64,000 nt of DNA from Polynucleobacter sp. SHI8. GTDB taxonomy: Bacteria; Pseudomonadota; Gammaproteobacteria; Burkholderiales; Burkholderiaceae. Below, piece after piece: positions 9,905 through 18,808 of the stretch. Below the pieces are notes generated by a model, which searched no databases, was not told the origin of the DNA, and saw nothing but the letters and a program-made list of their open reading frames with translations. Both the position numbers and the translations under genes were made by a program. The stretch covers positions 868,001 to 932,000 of the forward strand of contig NZ_AP027204.1 of assembly GCF_027944005.1 (NCBI RefSeq). The letters run 5' to 3'. Position 1 is the first letter of the stretch. Each line of letters opens with the position of its first letter.

Positions 9905-11028
9905 TTGTTAGCATCCGCATTAGTGACATACCCAAGACCCATCGCTTCATTGACTCTTGGCATCACTTCATGCGCCATCAGTTCCATTGATCTTCTACCT
10001 AAAACTGGGTCGACTAAATCCATTCCAGCATAAACAATTTCACCGAAATTACCGACTTCTTCTTGCATCGCCAAAATCTGATCGACCACTTCATTCACTG
10101 TTCCGGAAATGACTAAGTCATCCAAAATACCATCTAGAGTAATCGTGCTGTCGTCTGCTTCTTGGCTTTTCTTAAAAATCACATGACGGTTCGAGAGCTT
10201 CATTTTGGTATACATTTGTTTGTAGTAATAGCGGTATGGGCTATTGGCATCATCTTTGCCATAGGATTTTGCAATCGCTGAAGTATCACCAACAAATACC
10301 GTACGTGCAACACGCCAGTCTTTGACTTGAGCTACTTCACCAACAGATTCTTTTCCTTCTGAGTAATTTTTCCAGTGAGAAGGCAGCCAGTTTCTAAGAA
10401 GAAAGTTGGCTGACATCGGATGGAAATCCCTTTTACCCATAGCGATCACACCTTTTGAAAATGGTGCAACTACGGTACCGACGATTTCTGGACGCGGTTG
10501 TTGGTAAGGCTTCATCATGTAACCACGACCAATTTCTAATACTTGAGTATTTTGGACACTCACTTTAAAGCGGTTGTCTGGAAGGTCGATGTTGTAAGGT
10601 GGTTCTCCCTCCCAAATTTTTAAAATCACATCGATTGCTTCAGCAAATATCTTGCCGCGATCTTCACATAACATGCCTAACGCTTCAGCATCTGAGGCGA
10701 GTGCACCAGGGCTGATACCAAATACAAAACGACCTTTTGCTAAACGATCAAACATTGCCGCTTGAGCCGCGATGAGCGTCGGGTGTGCATGAGATAAATT
10801 AGAAGTTCCAGTGCCTAATTTGATGTTTTTCGTTTCAAAAATCAGCGTCGCTAAAAAGATCATGCTATTTGTGACATTTTCTGCTTGATCAGTTAAATGT
10901 TCACCAACAAACGCATCATAAAAACCAAGTTGATCGGCATGAATAATGGTTTGACGATCTTCATGTAAAGTTTCTGTGCCATCCCGATGAAGAGGATGGA
11001 GTGGCATTGTGAAATATCCGAGACGCAT
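9901..11028 (-). CDS. LLM-class flavin-dependent oxidoreductase (luciferase-like monooxygenase)
   Basis: A 375-residue bacterial-luciferase-fold protein. Typical signs are the start MRLGYFTMPLHP, the segment GFYDAFVGEHLTDQAENV, the beta-strand/helix unit KNIKLGTGTSNLSHAHP, and GRFVFGISPGALASDAEALG. The last matches the phosphate-binding part of the FMN or F420 site in this superfamily. Members oxidise aldehydes, alkanes, terpenoids, nitrilotriacetate and similar compounds; the substrate cannot be read from sequence. It is 47 bases downstream of a Bug-type receptor gene on the same strand, and divergent from a deacetylase-amidase pair, which hints at a shared catabolic role. Confidence 0.85.
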   Translation of the reverse strand: MRLGYFTMPLHPLHRDGTETLHEDRQTIIHADQLGFYDAFVGEHLTDQAENVTNSMIFLATLIFETKNIKLGTGTSNLSHAHPTLIAAQAAMFDRLAKGRFVFGISPGALASDAEALGMLCEDRGKIFAEAIDVILKIWEGEPPYNIDLPDNRFKVSVQNTQVLEIGRGYMMKPYQQPRPEIVGTVVAPFSKGVIAMGKRDFHPMSANFLLRNWLPSHWKNYSEGKESVGEVAQVKDWRVARTVFVGDTSAIAKSYGKDDANSPYRYYYKQMYTKMKLSNRHVIFKKSQEADDSTITLDGILDDLVISGTVNEVVDQILAMQEEVGNFGEIVYAGMDLVDPVLGRRSMELMAHEVMPRVNEAMGLGYVTNADANN

Positions 11029-11075
11029 GTTGAACTTTCTTGTTAAGAGGTAATCAGTATTTTAAAGAGAAAAGC

Positions 11076-12056
11076 CTATTCTGGTTGTATCCCTGCTTCA
11101 GGAACAATTTTGGCCCAGCGATCTTTTTCATTGCGCATAAATCGAAGGTACTGTTCACGATTGAGTTTGCCGGGGTCGAGCTCTAAATTATTGACTTTAG
11201 CAATAAAAGCTGGATCTTTTAGGGCCGTTTCGAGAGTGTTCGTTAAAGTTTGTAAGACATCTGCCGGAAGTCCAGTTGGAGCGGCAAATCCCAGATAAAA
11301 ACCAAGTTCATAGCCAGGATAGGTTTCATTAATCGCTGGGATTTGGGGCCATTCTCTAAAACGAGTAGACCCTGTAACCCCAAGAGCCTTGATCTTACCG
11401 CCAGCGATTTGAGCTTTTGCTGGTGGATATTCAATAAAAAGAACTTGGGTTTGTCCACCGTAAAAGTCTTGAAGGGCGGTTCCGACAGCCTTATAAGGAA
11501 TCGGAGTTAATTTAGCGCCAGTTCGCGTTTTAAGCATTTCCACCGTCATCCGCGATGCAGAATTGTAATGACCGTAAAAAAACTTATCCGGAGCTGCTTT
11601 AGAAGCCGCAACTAGATCAGCAATTGTATTGAGGGGGGAATCTTTCGGGACGATGGCAACGGAGGCAGCTTGTCCAAAGAGGCCAATATGGTCAAAATCT
11701 TTAAAAGGTTCATAGGGTAGTTTTTTATAAAATACCGAATTTGCAGCCATGGTTGTATTAGTGGTAAGCAATAGCGTATGGCCATCAGGCGCAGCATTTT
11801 TGACAAACTCAGTACCCACCATGCCATCGGCACCAGGTTTGTTGTCCACAATCACTGTTTGCTTAAGAGCTGCCTCTAGGTATTGAGCAAAAGTACGAGC
11901 CATTAAATCAGCCGACCCACCAGGACCAAATGGAACAACAATGACAATATTTTTCTTGGGATAATTTTGGGCGTAGCTAGGGGTATTGGTAAAAGATAGG
12001 GTGAGGACCAATGTCAATAAAATGACGGATAGCACACGACTTGCAAGTTGTCTCAT
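11076..12056 (-). CDS. Bug/TctC family tripartite tricarboxylate transporter substrate-binding protein
   Basis: Periplasmic solute receptor of 326 residues. It has a clear signal peptide (residues 1-29, ending SYAQN). The family landmarks are YPKKNIVIVVPFGPGGSADLMAR near the N-terminus, VDNKPGADGMVGTEFVKNA, YKAVGTALQDFYGGQ and the C-terminal EKDRWAKIVPEAGIQPE. Bug receptors bind small carboxylates, amides or aromatic acids and are very abundant in Burkholderiales, usually far outnumbering the membrane TctAB subunits. No tctA or tctB is nearby, so this is an orphan receptor. The ligand is unknown; neighbouring oxidase, deacetylase and amidase genes suggest a nitrogen-containing or carboxylic compound. 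Confidence 0.9.
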   Translation of the reverse strand: MRQLASRVLSVILLTLVLTLSFTNTPSYAQNYPKKNIVIVVPFGPGGSADLMARTFAQYLEAALKQTVIVDNKPGADGMVGTEFVKNAAPDGHTLLLTTNTTMAANSVFYKKLPYEPFKDFDHIGLFGQAASVAIVPKDSPLNTIADLVAASKAAPDKFFYGHYNSASRMTVEMLKTRTGAKLTPIPYKAVGTALQDFYGGQTQVLFIEYPPAKAQIAGGKIKALGVTGSTRFREWPQIPAINETYPGYELGFYLGFAAPTGLPADVLQTLTNTLETALKDPAFIAKVNNLELDPGKLNREQYLRFMRNEKDRWAKIVPEAGIQPE

Positions 12057-12143
12057 ACAGATTCCTTAGGAGAAATTTATTTTTAATGAATAAATTCCAT
12101 TATATTAGGGAAATCCATGACCATAAAATAAATCAAAATAACT

Positions 12144-13064
12144 ATGACAGAACCTAATCAAACATTTTTACAAGAAGAAGCTACTGCAATGAAGCCGCAT
12201 GAGCGGCTTGACTACAGTCCAATAATTACCCGCCAGCCCATTCAACTGCCTGGCAATGCCAAAGTTGTCGTGTGGCCGGTGGTAAATATTGAAGAGTGGG
12301 ATATTACTCGCCCCATGCCACGGATGGCCTCCCCTCCTCCTGGAGGAGTTCCGCCTGTTCCCGATGTGCCGAATTGGACTTGGCATGAATATGGTATGCG
12401 AGTTGGAATATGGCGTATTTTTGAGGCATTTAAAAAGTACGATATTCAAGCAACCATGTCTCTTAATGCGAAGGTCTGTGAAACAAGGCCACTCGTCCCA
12501 CAAACGGCCTTAGATCATGGTTGGGAAATCATGGCGCATTGCTATGAACAAATTCCGATTCAAAAAATTGCTGATCAACGTGCGATGATTGCGCAAACCA
12601 TTGAAGTGATTGAAAAGTTCTCCGGTAACAAACCACAAGGATGGTTAGGTCCCGGCAGAAGTGAAACTTTTGCCACACTCGATTATGTGAAGGAAGCGGG
12701 ATTTCGGTGGTTTGGTGATTGGGTGTTAGATGACCAGCCACAAATGGTTAAAACCAAGCATGGACCATTAGTCTCGGTTCCCTATACAGTTGAATTAAAT
12801 GATATTGCGATTATGTTGACGAATTTGCAAGATTCAGATGCATTGTTCATTCGGATGAAAGATTCGATTGAAAGGGTTTTAGAGGAATCATCGCAAGGTG
12901 CCAAGATCCTAGCATTTGGAGTGCATCCGTATATCACGGGAGCAACCCACCGCATCAAGTATTTTGAAATGATGCTTGAGTATTTGCGTAAGTTACCAGG
13001 AGTTGTATTTTGGAATGGAACGCAAATTTGTGATTGGTATGAATCAACCCAGAAAAACATCTAG
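12144..13064 (+). CDS. Polysaccharide deacetylase (NodB)-fold hydrolase, PuuE/allantoinase-like
   Basis: A 306-residue protein of the NodB-homology superfamily, in the branch related to PuuE-type cyclic amide hydrolases rather than classical chitin deacetylases. Evidence is the segment WHEYGMRVGIWRIFEAFKK, the strand QATMSLNAKVCE, the HGWEIMAHCYEQ motif (metal-site His region) and GWLGPGRSETFATLDYVKEAGF. No signal peptide is visible, so it acts in the cytoplasm. The next gene is an amidase whose GTG start overlaps this stop by one base, so hydrolysis of an amide or ureide in two steps is plausible. The specific substrate is inference only. Confidence 0.82.
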   Translation: MTEPNQTFLQEEATAMKPHERLDYSPIITRQPIQLPGNAKVVVWPVVNIEEWDITRPMPRMASPPPGGVPPVPDVPNWTWHEYGMRVGIWRIFEAFKKYDIQATMSLNAKVCETRPLVPQTALDHGWEIMAHCYEQIPIQKIADQRAMIAQTIEVIEKFSGNKPQGWLGPGRSETFATLDYVKEAGFRWFGDWVLDDQPQMVKTKHGPLVSVPYTVELNDIAIMLTNLQDSDALFIRMKDSIERVLEESSQGAKILAFGVHPYITGATHRIKYFEMMLEYLRKLPGVVFWNGTQICDWYESTQKNI

Positions 13065-14458
13065 TGCGAAGTATGGATATCCATAAGAACTATCCAAAAA
13101 CCCTAGAAGAAGCACTTACTGTCTTGCAAAGTGGGCAAATCAGTGCTACTCAATTGTTAGAACATGCTTTGGCATTAGTACATCAAAAAGATAGTCAATT
13201 GCATGGGCTGATTACGGTTACTAGAGAAGATGCCTTAGCGAAGGCTCACCAAATTGATCAAGCAAGAAGTGCGCAAGATATGTTGGGCGTTTTAGCAGGT
13301 ATACCGATTGCGCATAAAGATGTTTTCTTTTCAGCTGGTGTAAGAACTACTGCAGGTTCAGGAGTCCTGAGTAACTTTAAACCGGATATCAGCGCCCATA
13401 TCATACAAATTTTAGATAACGCAGGAGCGATATCCATTGGCAAAACCAATTGCCATGAGTTTGCCTTTGGTTCACCGGCGGAAGATGATTTTTTCCCTGC
13501 CGCTCGCAATCCTTGGAACCCCGATCATATGCCGGGAAGCTCTAGCAGTGGATCCGCAACAGCAGTTGCGGCAGGTTACTGTTATGCTGCCACAGCATCG
13601 GATACTGGCGGATCAGTACGTCATCCAGCCGCAGCCTGTGGTTTAGTTGGTTTCAAGCCAACCAGAGATCTCATCTCTAAAGAAGGCTTAATTCCCTTAG
13701 CGCCAAGTTTAGATACCGTAGGCATTATTACGCGGAATGTACGTGACAACTTGATCATGCTGTGTGCGATTTTAGGTTCAGATTATCAGGCTTTTTTAAA
13801 TGAATTACGCCCCGAATTGCCTGGCATTCGGATTGGAGTGGATTTTGCTCATTTGGAGAGTCCTGATATTACCGATGAAGTCAGAAAAACGTTTTTAGAT
13901 TCTCTTGAAATATTGAAAACATTAGGTACAAACATTGTATCGATACGATTGCCTGATTTAAACACGATTGCTCAAGTAGCCAATACCATCATCAACTATG
14001 AAGGATGGCAAGAATTAAAAAGCTTTTATGAAGAACAAAAAGAAAGCCTTGGACTAGGATTGCAAAAAAAACTAGACCTATCTAGCAAAGTCAGTCAGAT
14101 GGATTATCAAGATGCTATTTTGACAGCACAAAGTTATGCTGAGCAGTTAACACAAGCATTTAATCGTCAACAAGAATCCTATATTGACGTGATTGTATCT
14201 GTTGGTCGGGAAGCACCAGCGCAAACGATGGCTGATTTATATCAGCATCCCACTGGAGCGAGGAGTACCTGCAATCGGCTGTATAGTTTGACTGGTCATC
14301 CTGCCATCACCTTACCTATGGGGTTTAGCGCTCATGGCATGCCTTTGGCCCTACAGATTGCTAGCCAATATCATGACGAATACCTTTTGTATCAAGTGGC
14401 ACATGCGTTTGAGAATAAAAGAAACGTATTTTCTGGAATAAAAAACATACCATGGTAG
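13064..14458 (+). CDS. Amidase signature family protein (GatA-like)
   Basis: Amidase-signature serine hydrolase of 464 residues. The Ser-cisSer-Lys triad can be placed: Lys in IPIAHKDVFFSAG (about residue 86), cis-Ser in PGSSSSGSATAVAAG, and nucleophile Ser in TASDTGGSVRHPAAACG. It also has IGKTNCHEFAFG and VGFKPTRDLIS, typical of the family. It could be mistaken for the tRNA amidotransferase subunit GatA, but no gatB or gatC is adjacent and the C-terminal half is divergent, so a catabolic amidase coupled to the preceding deacetylase-like gene is more likely. The start is either GTG at 13064, overlapping the upstream TAG, or ATG at 13073. Confidence 0.87.
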   Translation: MRSMDIHKNYPKTLEEALTVLQSGQISATQLLEHALALVHQKDSQLHGLITVTREDALAKAHQIDQARSAQDMLGVLAGIPIAHKDVFFSAGVRTTAGSGVLSNFKPDISAHIIQILDNAGAISIGKTNCHEFAFGSPAEDDFFPAARNPWNPDHMPGSSSSGSATAVAAGYCYAATASDTGGSVRHPAAACGLVGFKPTRDLISKEGLIPLAPSLDTVGIITRNVRDNLIMLCAILGSDYQAFLNELRPELPGIRIGVDFAHLESPDITDEVRKTFLDSLEILKTLGTNIVSIRLPDLNTIAQVANTIINYEGWQELKSFYEEQKESLGLGLQKKLDLSSKVSQMDYQDAILTAQSYAEQLTQAFNRQQESYIDVIVSVGREAPAQTMADLYQHPTGARSTCNRLYSLTGHPAITLPMGFSAHGMPLALQIASQYHDEYLLYQVAHAFENKRNVFSGIKNIPW

Positions 14459-14499
14459 TCAACAATCGAGAATTTTTCGTGATTTGAACAAGTCTTGTA

Positions 14500-14505
14500 T
14501 ATAAT
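14500..14505 (+). promoter_or_regulatory. Candidate -10 box upstream of pyrG
   Basis: A perfect TATAAT lies 26 bases before the pyrG ATG in the 73-base gap after the amidase gene. No convincing -35 hexamer is found at 16-18 bases; a TTGAAC at 14484-14489 is too close (10-base spacing). A promoter for the pyrG-kdsA-eno-ftsB group is expected here, but only the -10 is supported. Confidence 0.4.
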
Positions 14506-14531
14506 TCAGTATTACCAATAGAGCTCATGCG

Positions 14532-16199
14532 ATGACCAAATTTGTCTTCGTTACAGGCGGTGTGGTTTCTTCCCTCGGGAAAGGAATTGCAGCCGCATCC
14601 TTGGCTGCGATTCTTGAATCCCGCGGCCTAAAAGTCACCCTCTTAAAATTAGATCCCTATATTAACGTTGATCCTGGCACGATGAGTCCATTTCAGCATG
14701 GAGAGGTATTTGTTACAGAAGATGGTGCTGAAACCGACCTAGATCTCGGACATTACGAACGTTTTGTTTCTGCCAAAATGCGTAAAAGCAATAACTTTAC
14801 GACAGGTCAAATTTATGACTCGGTGATTCGAAAAGAGCGCCGCGGTGAATATTTAGGTAAAACCGTTCAGGTGATTCCGCATATTACCAATGAAATCCAG
14901 GCATTTATTGAACGTGGTGCAGCAGATAGTCATCACGGTCAAGCTGATGTTGCGATTTGTGAAATTGGTGGCACCGTGGGTGATATTGAATCTTTGCCGT
15001 TCTTGGAAGCCGCTAGACAGATGAATCTTCGTAAAGACCGTGGTGATACCGCGTTTATTCATTTGACCTTAGTGCCCTATATTGCTAGTGCGGGTGAGTT
15101 AAAAACCAAACCAACCCAACACTCGGTTCAAAAATTGCGGGAAATCGGTATTATTCCAACCGCGTTGTTATGTCGTGCTGATCGACCGATTCCCGATGAA
15201 GAAAGAGCAAAAATATCTCTTTTTGCCAATGTGCGCGAAGAAGCGGTCATTTCGGTATGGGATGTGGATACGATTTATAAGATTCCACAAATGCTTCAAG
15301 AGCAAGGTTTAGATGACATCATTTGTAAAGAGCTCCATTTAAATCCTCCTCCGGCTGATTTATCTGTTTGGAGTAATTTGGTGGCGCGGATGGAGCATCC
15401 AAAACATCACATCACCATTGGTATGGTCGGTAAGTATGTGGATTTAACTGAGTCATATAAGTCATTAATTGAAGCCTTAAGACATGCCGGAATCCATCAT
15501 CAGACGCAAGTCGACATCAATTATTTAGATTCTGAGGTCATTGAAGAAGAGGGCGTTGATTGCCTAGCGGGCTTGGATGCGATTTTAGTTCCGGGTGGAT
15601 TTGGCAAGCGTGGAACTGAAGGTAAGATTTTGGCGATTGAATATGCACGAGTGAATAAAATTCCTTATTTAGGCATTTGTCTAGGTATGCAACTCGCTGT
15701 GATCGAATTCGCTAGACATGTTGTGGGTCTCAAAAATGCTAACAGCACCGAGTTTGATGAACAAGTAGAACATCCTGTAGTTGCTCTTATTACGGAATGG
15801 AAGAATCGTGATGGCACATTAGAGACAAGAACGGATGATTCAGATTTGGGTGGCACGATGCGACTCGGTTCACAAAAATGTCCGGTCAAGCATGGAACGA
15901 TGGCTGCAGATATTTATGGTCCAGAAGTGAATGAACGTCATCGCCACCGTTATGAAGTCAATAATGGCTATGTCAATCAGTTAGAGGCTGCTGGAATGGT
16001 GATTTCCGCAAGAACACCAGCCGAAGAATTGCCTGAGATGATGGAACTTCCACAAGCAATGCATCCCTGGTTTTTTGGTGTGCAATTTCACCCAGAATTT
16101 ACTTCAACCCCACGTGATGGCCATCCCTTGTTTAATGCTTTTGTTGGAGCTGCATTGATGCATTCAGGTGTCACCGTTTCTGAAAAGGAAACAGCATGA
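14532..16199 (+). CDS. pyrG: CTP synthase
   Basis: Makes CTP from UTP, ATP and glutamine, the last step of pyrimidine nucleotide synthesis. At 555 residues it is of normal length. The synthetase domain starts FVFVTGGVVSSLGKGIAAAS (residues 4-23, P-loop) and includes DPYINVDPGTMSPFQHGEVF. The glutaminase domain has the oxyanion and nucleophile elbow YLGICLGMQLA (Cys) and the His-Glu pair in VQFHPEFTSTP. Its stop overlaps the kdsA start (ATGA at 16196-16199), and eno and ftsB follow, a conserved betaproteobacterial order. Confidence 0.98.
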   Translation: MTKFVFVTGGVVSSLGKGIAAASLAAILESRGLKVTLLKLDPYINVDPGTMSPFQHGEVFVTEDGAETDLDLGHYERFVSAKMRKSNNFTTGQIYDSVIRKERRGEYLGKTVQVIPHITNEIQAFIERGAADSHHGQADVAICEIGGTVGDIESLPFLEAARQMNLRKDRGDTAFIHLTLVPYIASAGELKTKPTQHSVQKLREIGIIPTALLCRADRPIPDEERAKISLFANVREEAVISVWDVDTIYKIPQMLQEQGLDDIICKELHLNPPPADLSVWSNLVARMEHPKHHITIGMVGKYVDLTESYKSLIEALRHAGIHHQTQVDINYLDSEVIEEEGVDCLAGLDAILVPGGFGKRGTEGKILAIEYARVNKIPYLGICLGMQLAVIEFARHVVGLKNANSTEFDEQVEHPVVALITEWKNRDGTLETRTDDSDLGGTMRLGSQKCPVKHGTMAADIYGPEVNERHRHRYEVNNGYVNQLEAAGMVISARTPAEELPEMMELPQAMHPWFFGVQFHPEFTSTPRDGHPLFNAFVGAALMHSGVTVSEKETA

Positions 16200-17059
16200 A
16201 ACTTTGTGGATTTCCAGTTGGATTAGATCACCCCTTTTTTTTAATTGCCGGACCTTGTGTGATTGAATCTGAGCAGATGGCACTTGATACCGCAGGTGCT
16301 TTAAAAGAAATCACAACTAGCCTCAATATTCCATTTATTTATAAATCATCCTTTGATAAAGCCAACCGTTCATCAGGCACTTCTTATCGTGGCTTGGGGA
16401 TGGAAAAAGGTTTAGAGATTTTGGCAACAGTCAAAAAACAATTAGGCGTGCATGTGTTGACGGATATTCATGCCATTGATGAGATTAAACCCGTTTGTGA
16501 AGTCGTGGACGTCATTCAAACGCCTGCATTTTTATGTCGTCAAACGGACTTTATTCATGCGTGTGCCCAGAGTGGTAAACCGGTCAATATTAAAAAAGGT
16601 CAGTTTTTAGCTCCTGGCGATATGATCAATGTGATTAATAAAGCCAGAGCCGCAGCAAAAGAAGCTGGCCTTGATGAAGATAATTTTATGGCTTGTGAGC
16701 GTGGCGTAAGCTTTGGATATAACAATTTAGTTTCCGATATGAGAAGTTTGGCGATTATGCGTCAAACCCAGGCCCCTGTGGTTTTTGATGCCACGCATTC
16801 CGTGCAGCTCCCTGGTGGGCAGGGCACAAGTAGTGGTGGTCAGCGTGAATTTGTGCCGGTTCTTGCAAGAGCTGCGATTGCAGTTGGAATTAGTGGTATT
16901 TTTATGGAAACCCATCCAGACCCAGCCAATGCCATGTCGGACGGCCCGAATGCTGTGCCCCTGCATAAAATGAAAGAATTACTTGAGTCTTTAAAAGGGA
17001 TTGATCAACTCGTCAAAGCGCCTGGTCAATTTTCAGAAGATCATTTTGAATTAAATTAA
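16196..17059 (+). CDS. kdsA: 3-deoxy-8-phosphooctulonate (KDO-8-phosphate) synthase
   Basis: Condenses phosphoenolpyruvate with arabinose 5-phosphate to KDO-8-phosphate, the first committed step to the inner-core sugar of lipopolysaccharide. It has 287 residues and clear family motifs: FLIAGPCVIESEQ, YKSSFDKANRSS, VLTDIHAID, DVIQTPAFLCRQTD, PVNIKKGQFLAPGDM, and FDATHSVQLPGGQGTSSGGQ. It overlaps pyrG by 4 bases and lies 27 bases ahead of eno. The presence of kdsA confirms a Gram-negative host with KDO-type LPS. Confidence 0.97.
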   Translation: MKLCGFPVGLDHPFFLIAGPCVIESEQMALDTAGALKEITTSLNIPFIYKSSFDKANRSSGTSYRGLGMEKGLEILATVKKQLGVHVLTDIHAIDEIKPVCEVVDVIQTPAFLCRQTDFIHACAQSGKPVNIKKGQFLAPGDMINVINKARAAAKEAGLDEDNFMACERGVSFGYNNLVSDMRSLAIMRQTQAPVVFDATHSVQLPGGQGTSSGGQREFVPVLARAAIAVGISGIFMETHPDPANAMSDGPNAVPLHKMKELLESLKGIDQLVKAPGQFSEDHFELN

Positions 17060-17086
17060 ACTTAATTATTATTTTGAGAGAAACAC

Positions 17087-18373
17087 ATGAGTGCAATTGT
17101 TGACATTATTGGCCGTGAAATTTTAGACTCCCGTGGCAACCCTACCGTGGAGTGTGACGTATTGTTAGAGTCTGGAGTGATGGGGCGAGCAGCAGTTCCG
17201 TCTGGTGCATCGACGGGTTCAAGAGAAGCGATTGAGTTGCGTGATGGTGAGCCAGGTAGATATGTTGGTAAAGGTGTTAGACGTGCAGTAGACAATATCA
17301 ATACCGAAATCGCTGAATCCATCATGGGTTTAGATGCTTCTGAGCAAGCCTTTTTAGACCGTACCTTGATTGATTTGGATGGCACTGACAATAAAGCTCG
17401 TTTAGGTGCGAATGCGACATTGGCTGTTTCTATGGCAGTGGCAAGAGCTGCTGCAGAAGAAGCCGGACTGCCACTATATCGTTACTTTGGTGGATCGGGT
17501 GCTATGCAGTTACCAGTCCCTATGATGAATATTGTGAACGGTGGTGCGCATGCCAATAATAGTTTAGATATTCAAGAATTCATGATCATGCCAGTAAGCA
17601 TGACTAGTTTTAGAGAAGCATTGCGCTGTGGTGCAGAAGTGTTTCATGCGCTCAAGAAAATTATTAATGATCAAAACATGCCAACCCAAGTTGGTGATGA
17701 AGGTGGCTTTGCGCCGAACTTCAAAAGTAATGAAGAGTGTTTAAATACAATTTTGCAAGCCATCGAAAAAGCAGGATATCGTCCAGGTGAGGATGTTCTT
17801 CTCGCCCTTGACTGTGCTGCAAGTGAGTTCTATAAAGACGGTAAATATCATTTAGCTGGAGAAGGCTTGCAATTAACTTCTAGTGAATTTACGGACTACC
17901 TTGGTAACTTAGCTGACAAGTTCCCGATTGTTTCGATTGAAGATGGTATGCATGAAGGTGACTGGGATGGTTGGGCTACTCTGACACAACGTTTAGGCAA
18001 TAAGATTCAATTGGTAGGTGATGATTTATTTGTAACCAATACGAAAATTTTAAAAGAGGGAATTCAAAAAGGAATTGCGAATTCGATCTTGATTAAGATT
18101 AATCAAATTGGCACACTCACAGAAACTTTTGCTGCGATTGAAATGGCCAAGCGTGCCAATTACACCAGTGTAATTAGTCATCGCTCTGGTGAAACTGAAG
18201 ACACGACGATTGCGGATATTGCTGTTGGTCTTAATGCTGGTCAAATCAAAACGGGTTCATTATCTCGTTCTGATCGGATTGCTAAATACAATCAACTGCT
18301 TCGTATTGAAGAAGATTTAGGTGATGTTGCTTCTTATCCAGGTAAATCCACTTTTTATAATTTAGGGTATTAA
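17087..18373 (+). CDS. eno: Enolase
   Basis: Interconverts 2-phosphoglycerate and phosphoenolpyruvate in glycolysis and gluconeogenesis; it also supplies PEP for the neighbouring KdsA reaction. It has 428 residues. Recognisable segments are IIGREILDSRGNPTVE at the N-terminus, AVPSGASTGSREA, the active-site region QVGDEGGFAPNF, metal ligands in LALDCAASEFY and SIEDGMHEGDW, and the C-terminal signature ILIKINQIGTLTET then SHRSGETEDTTIAD. The stop is directly abutted by the TTG start of ftsB. Confidence 0.98.
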   Translation: MSAIVDIIGREILDSRGNPTVECDVLLESGVMGRAAVPSGASTGSREAIELRDGEPGRYVGKGVRRAVDNINTEIAESIMGLDASEQAFLDRTLIDLDGTDNKARLGANATLAVSMAVARAAAEEAGLPLYRYFGGSGAMQLPVPMMNIVNGGAHANNSLDIQEFMIMPVSMTSFREALRCGAEVFHALKKIINDQNMPTQVGDEGGFAPNFKSNEECLNTILQAIEKAGYRPGEDVLLALDCAASEFYKDGKYHLAGEGLQLTSSEFTDYLGNLADKFPIVSIEDGMHEGDWDGWATLTQRLGNKIQLVGDDLFVTNTKILKEGIQKGIANSILIKINQIGTLTETFAAIEMAKRANYTSVISHRSGETEDTTIADIAVGLNAGQIKTGSLSRSDRIAKYNQLLRIEEDLGDVASYPGKSTFYNLGY

Positions 18374-18805
18374 TTGCGTTATATCGTTTATGGCCTTTTA
18401 GGATTACTCATTGCGATCCAATACCCATTGTGGATTGGTAAAGGTGGATGGTTGCATGTCTATCAAATGGATAAAGAAGTTCAGGCACAACAAGCGAAAA
18501 ATAATCAATTAGAAAATCGTAATAATAAATTAGCTGGTGATGTAAATGACTTGCGTCAAGGGACACGCGCAGTAGAAGAGCGTGCCAGAATCGAGCATGG
18601 CATGGTGAAAGAAAATGAAACCATGGTGCAAATCGTGCAAAGTGATGAAGAGTTACCAAAAGCCGTAACAAAGCCAAAGGCTGAAAAGAAAGAAGAAGCA
18701 ACTAAAGATACAAGCGCTTCAAAAGAAACTAAAGTCAGCAAAGCAAAACCAGCACCAAACTCGAGCAAAGAGAAAGAAGCGCCTACCGAAAAAGTAGCGC
18801 AATAA
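18374..18805 (+). CDS. ftsB: Cell division protein FtsB with a long charged C-terminal tail
   Basis: Small bitopic inner-membrane protein that joins FtsL and FtsQ in the divisome. One N-terminal helix (residues 2-20, YIVYGLLGLLIAIQYPLW) is followed by a coiled coil (about 33-75) and the family segment RQGTRAVEERARIEHGMVKENE. FtsB usually has about 90-110 residues; here a Lys/Glu/Ala-rich, probably disordered tail takes it to 143. The start is a TTG directly after the eno stop, and position next to eno is the classic location of ftsB. It converges on hslO with a 3-base gap. Confidence 0.9.
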   Translation: MRYIVYGLLGLLIAIQYPLWIGKGGWLHVYQMDKEVQAQQAKNNQLENRNNKLAGDVNDLRQGTRAVEERARIEHGMVKENETMVQIVQSDEELPKAVTKPKAEKKEEATKDTSASKETKVSKAKPAPNSSKEKEAPTEKVAQ

Positions 18806-18808
18806 GAA

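Noticed and set aside
13064..14458. The amidase as GatA of the tRNA-dependent amidotransferase
   Set aside because: No gatB or gatC lies nearby, and it is coupled to a deacetylase-like gene in a metabolic cassette.
14484..14505. TTGAAC and TATAAT as a full sigma-70 promoter for pyrG
   Set aside because: The spacing is 10 bases, too short; only the -10 box is kept as a tentative feature.
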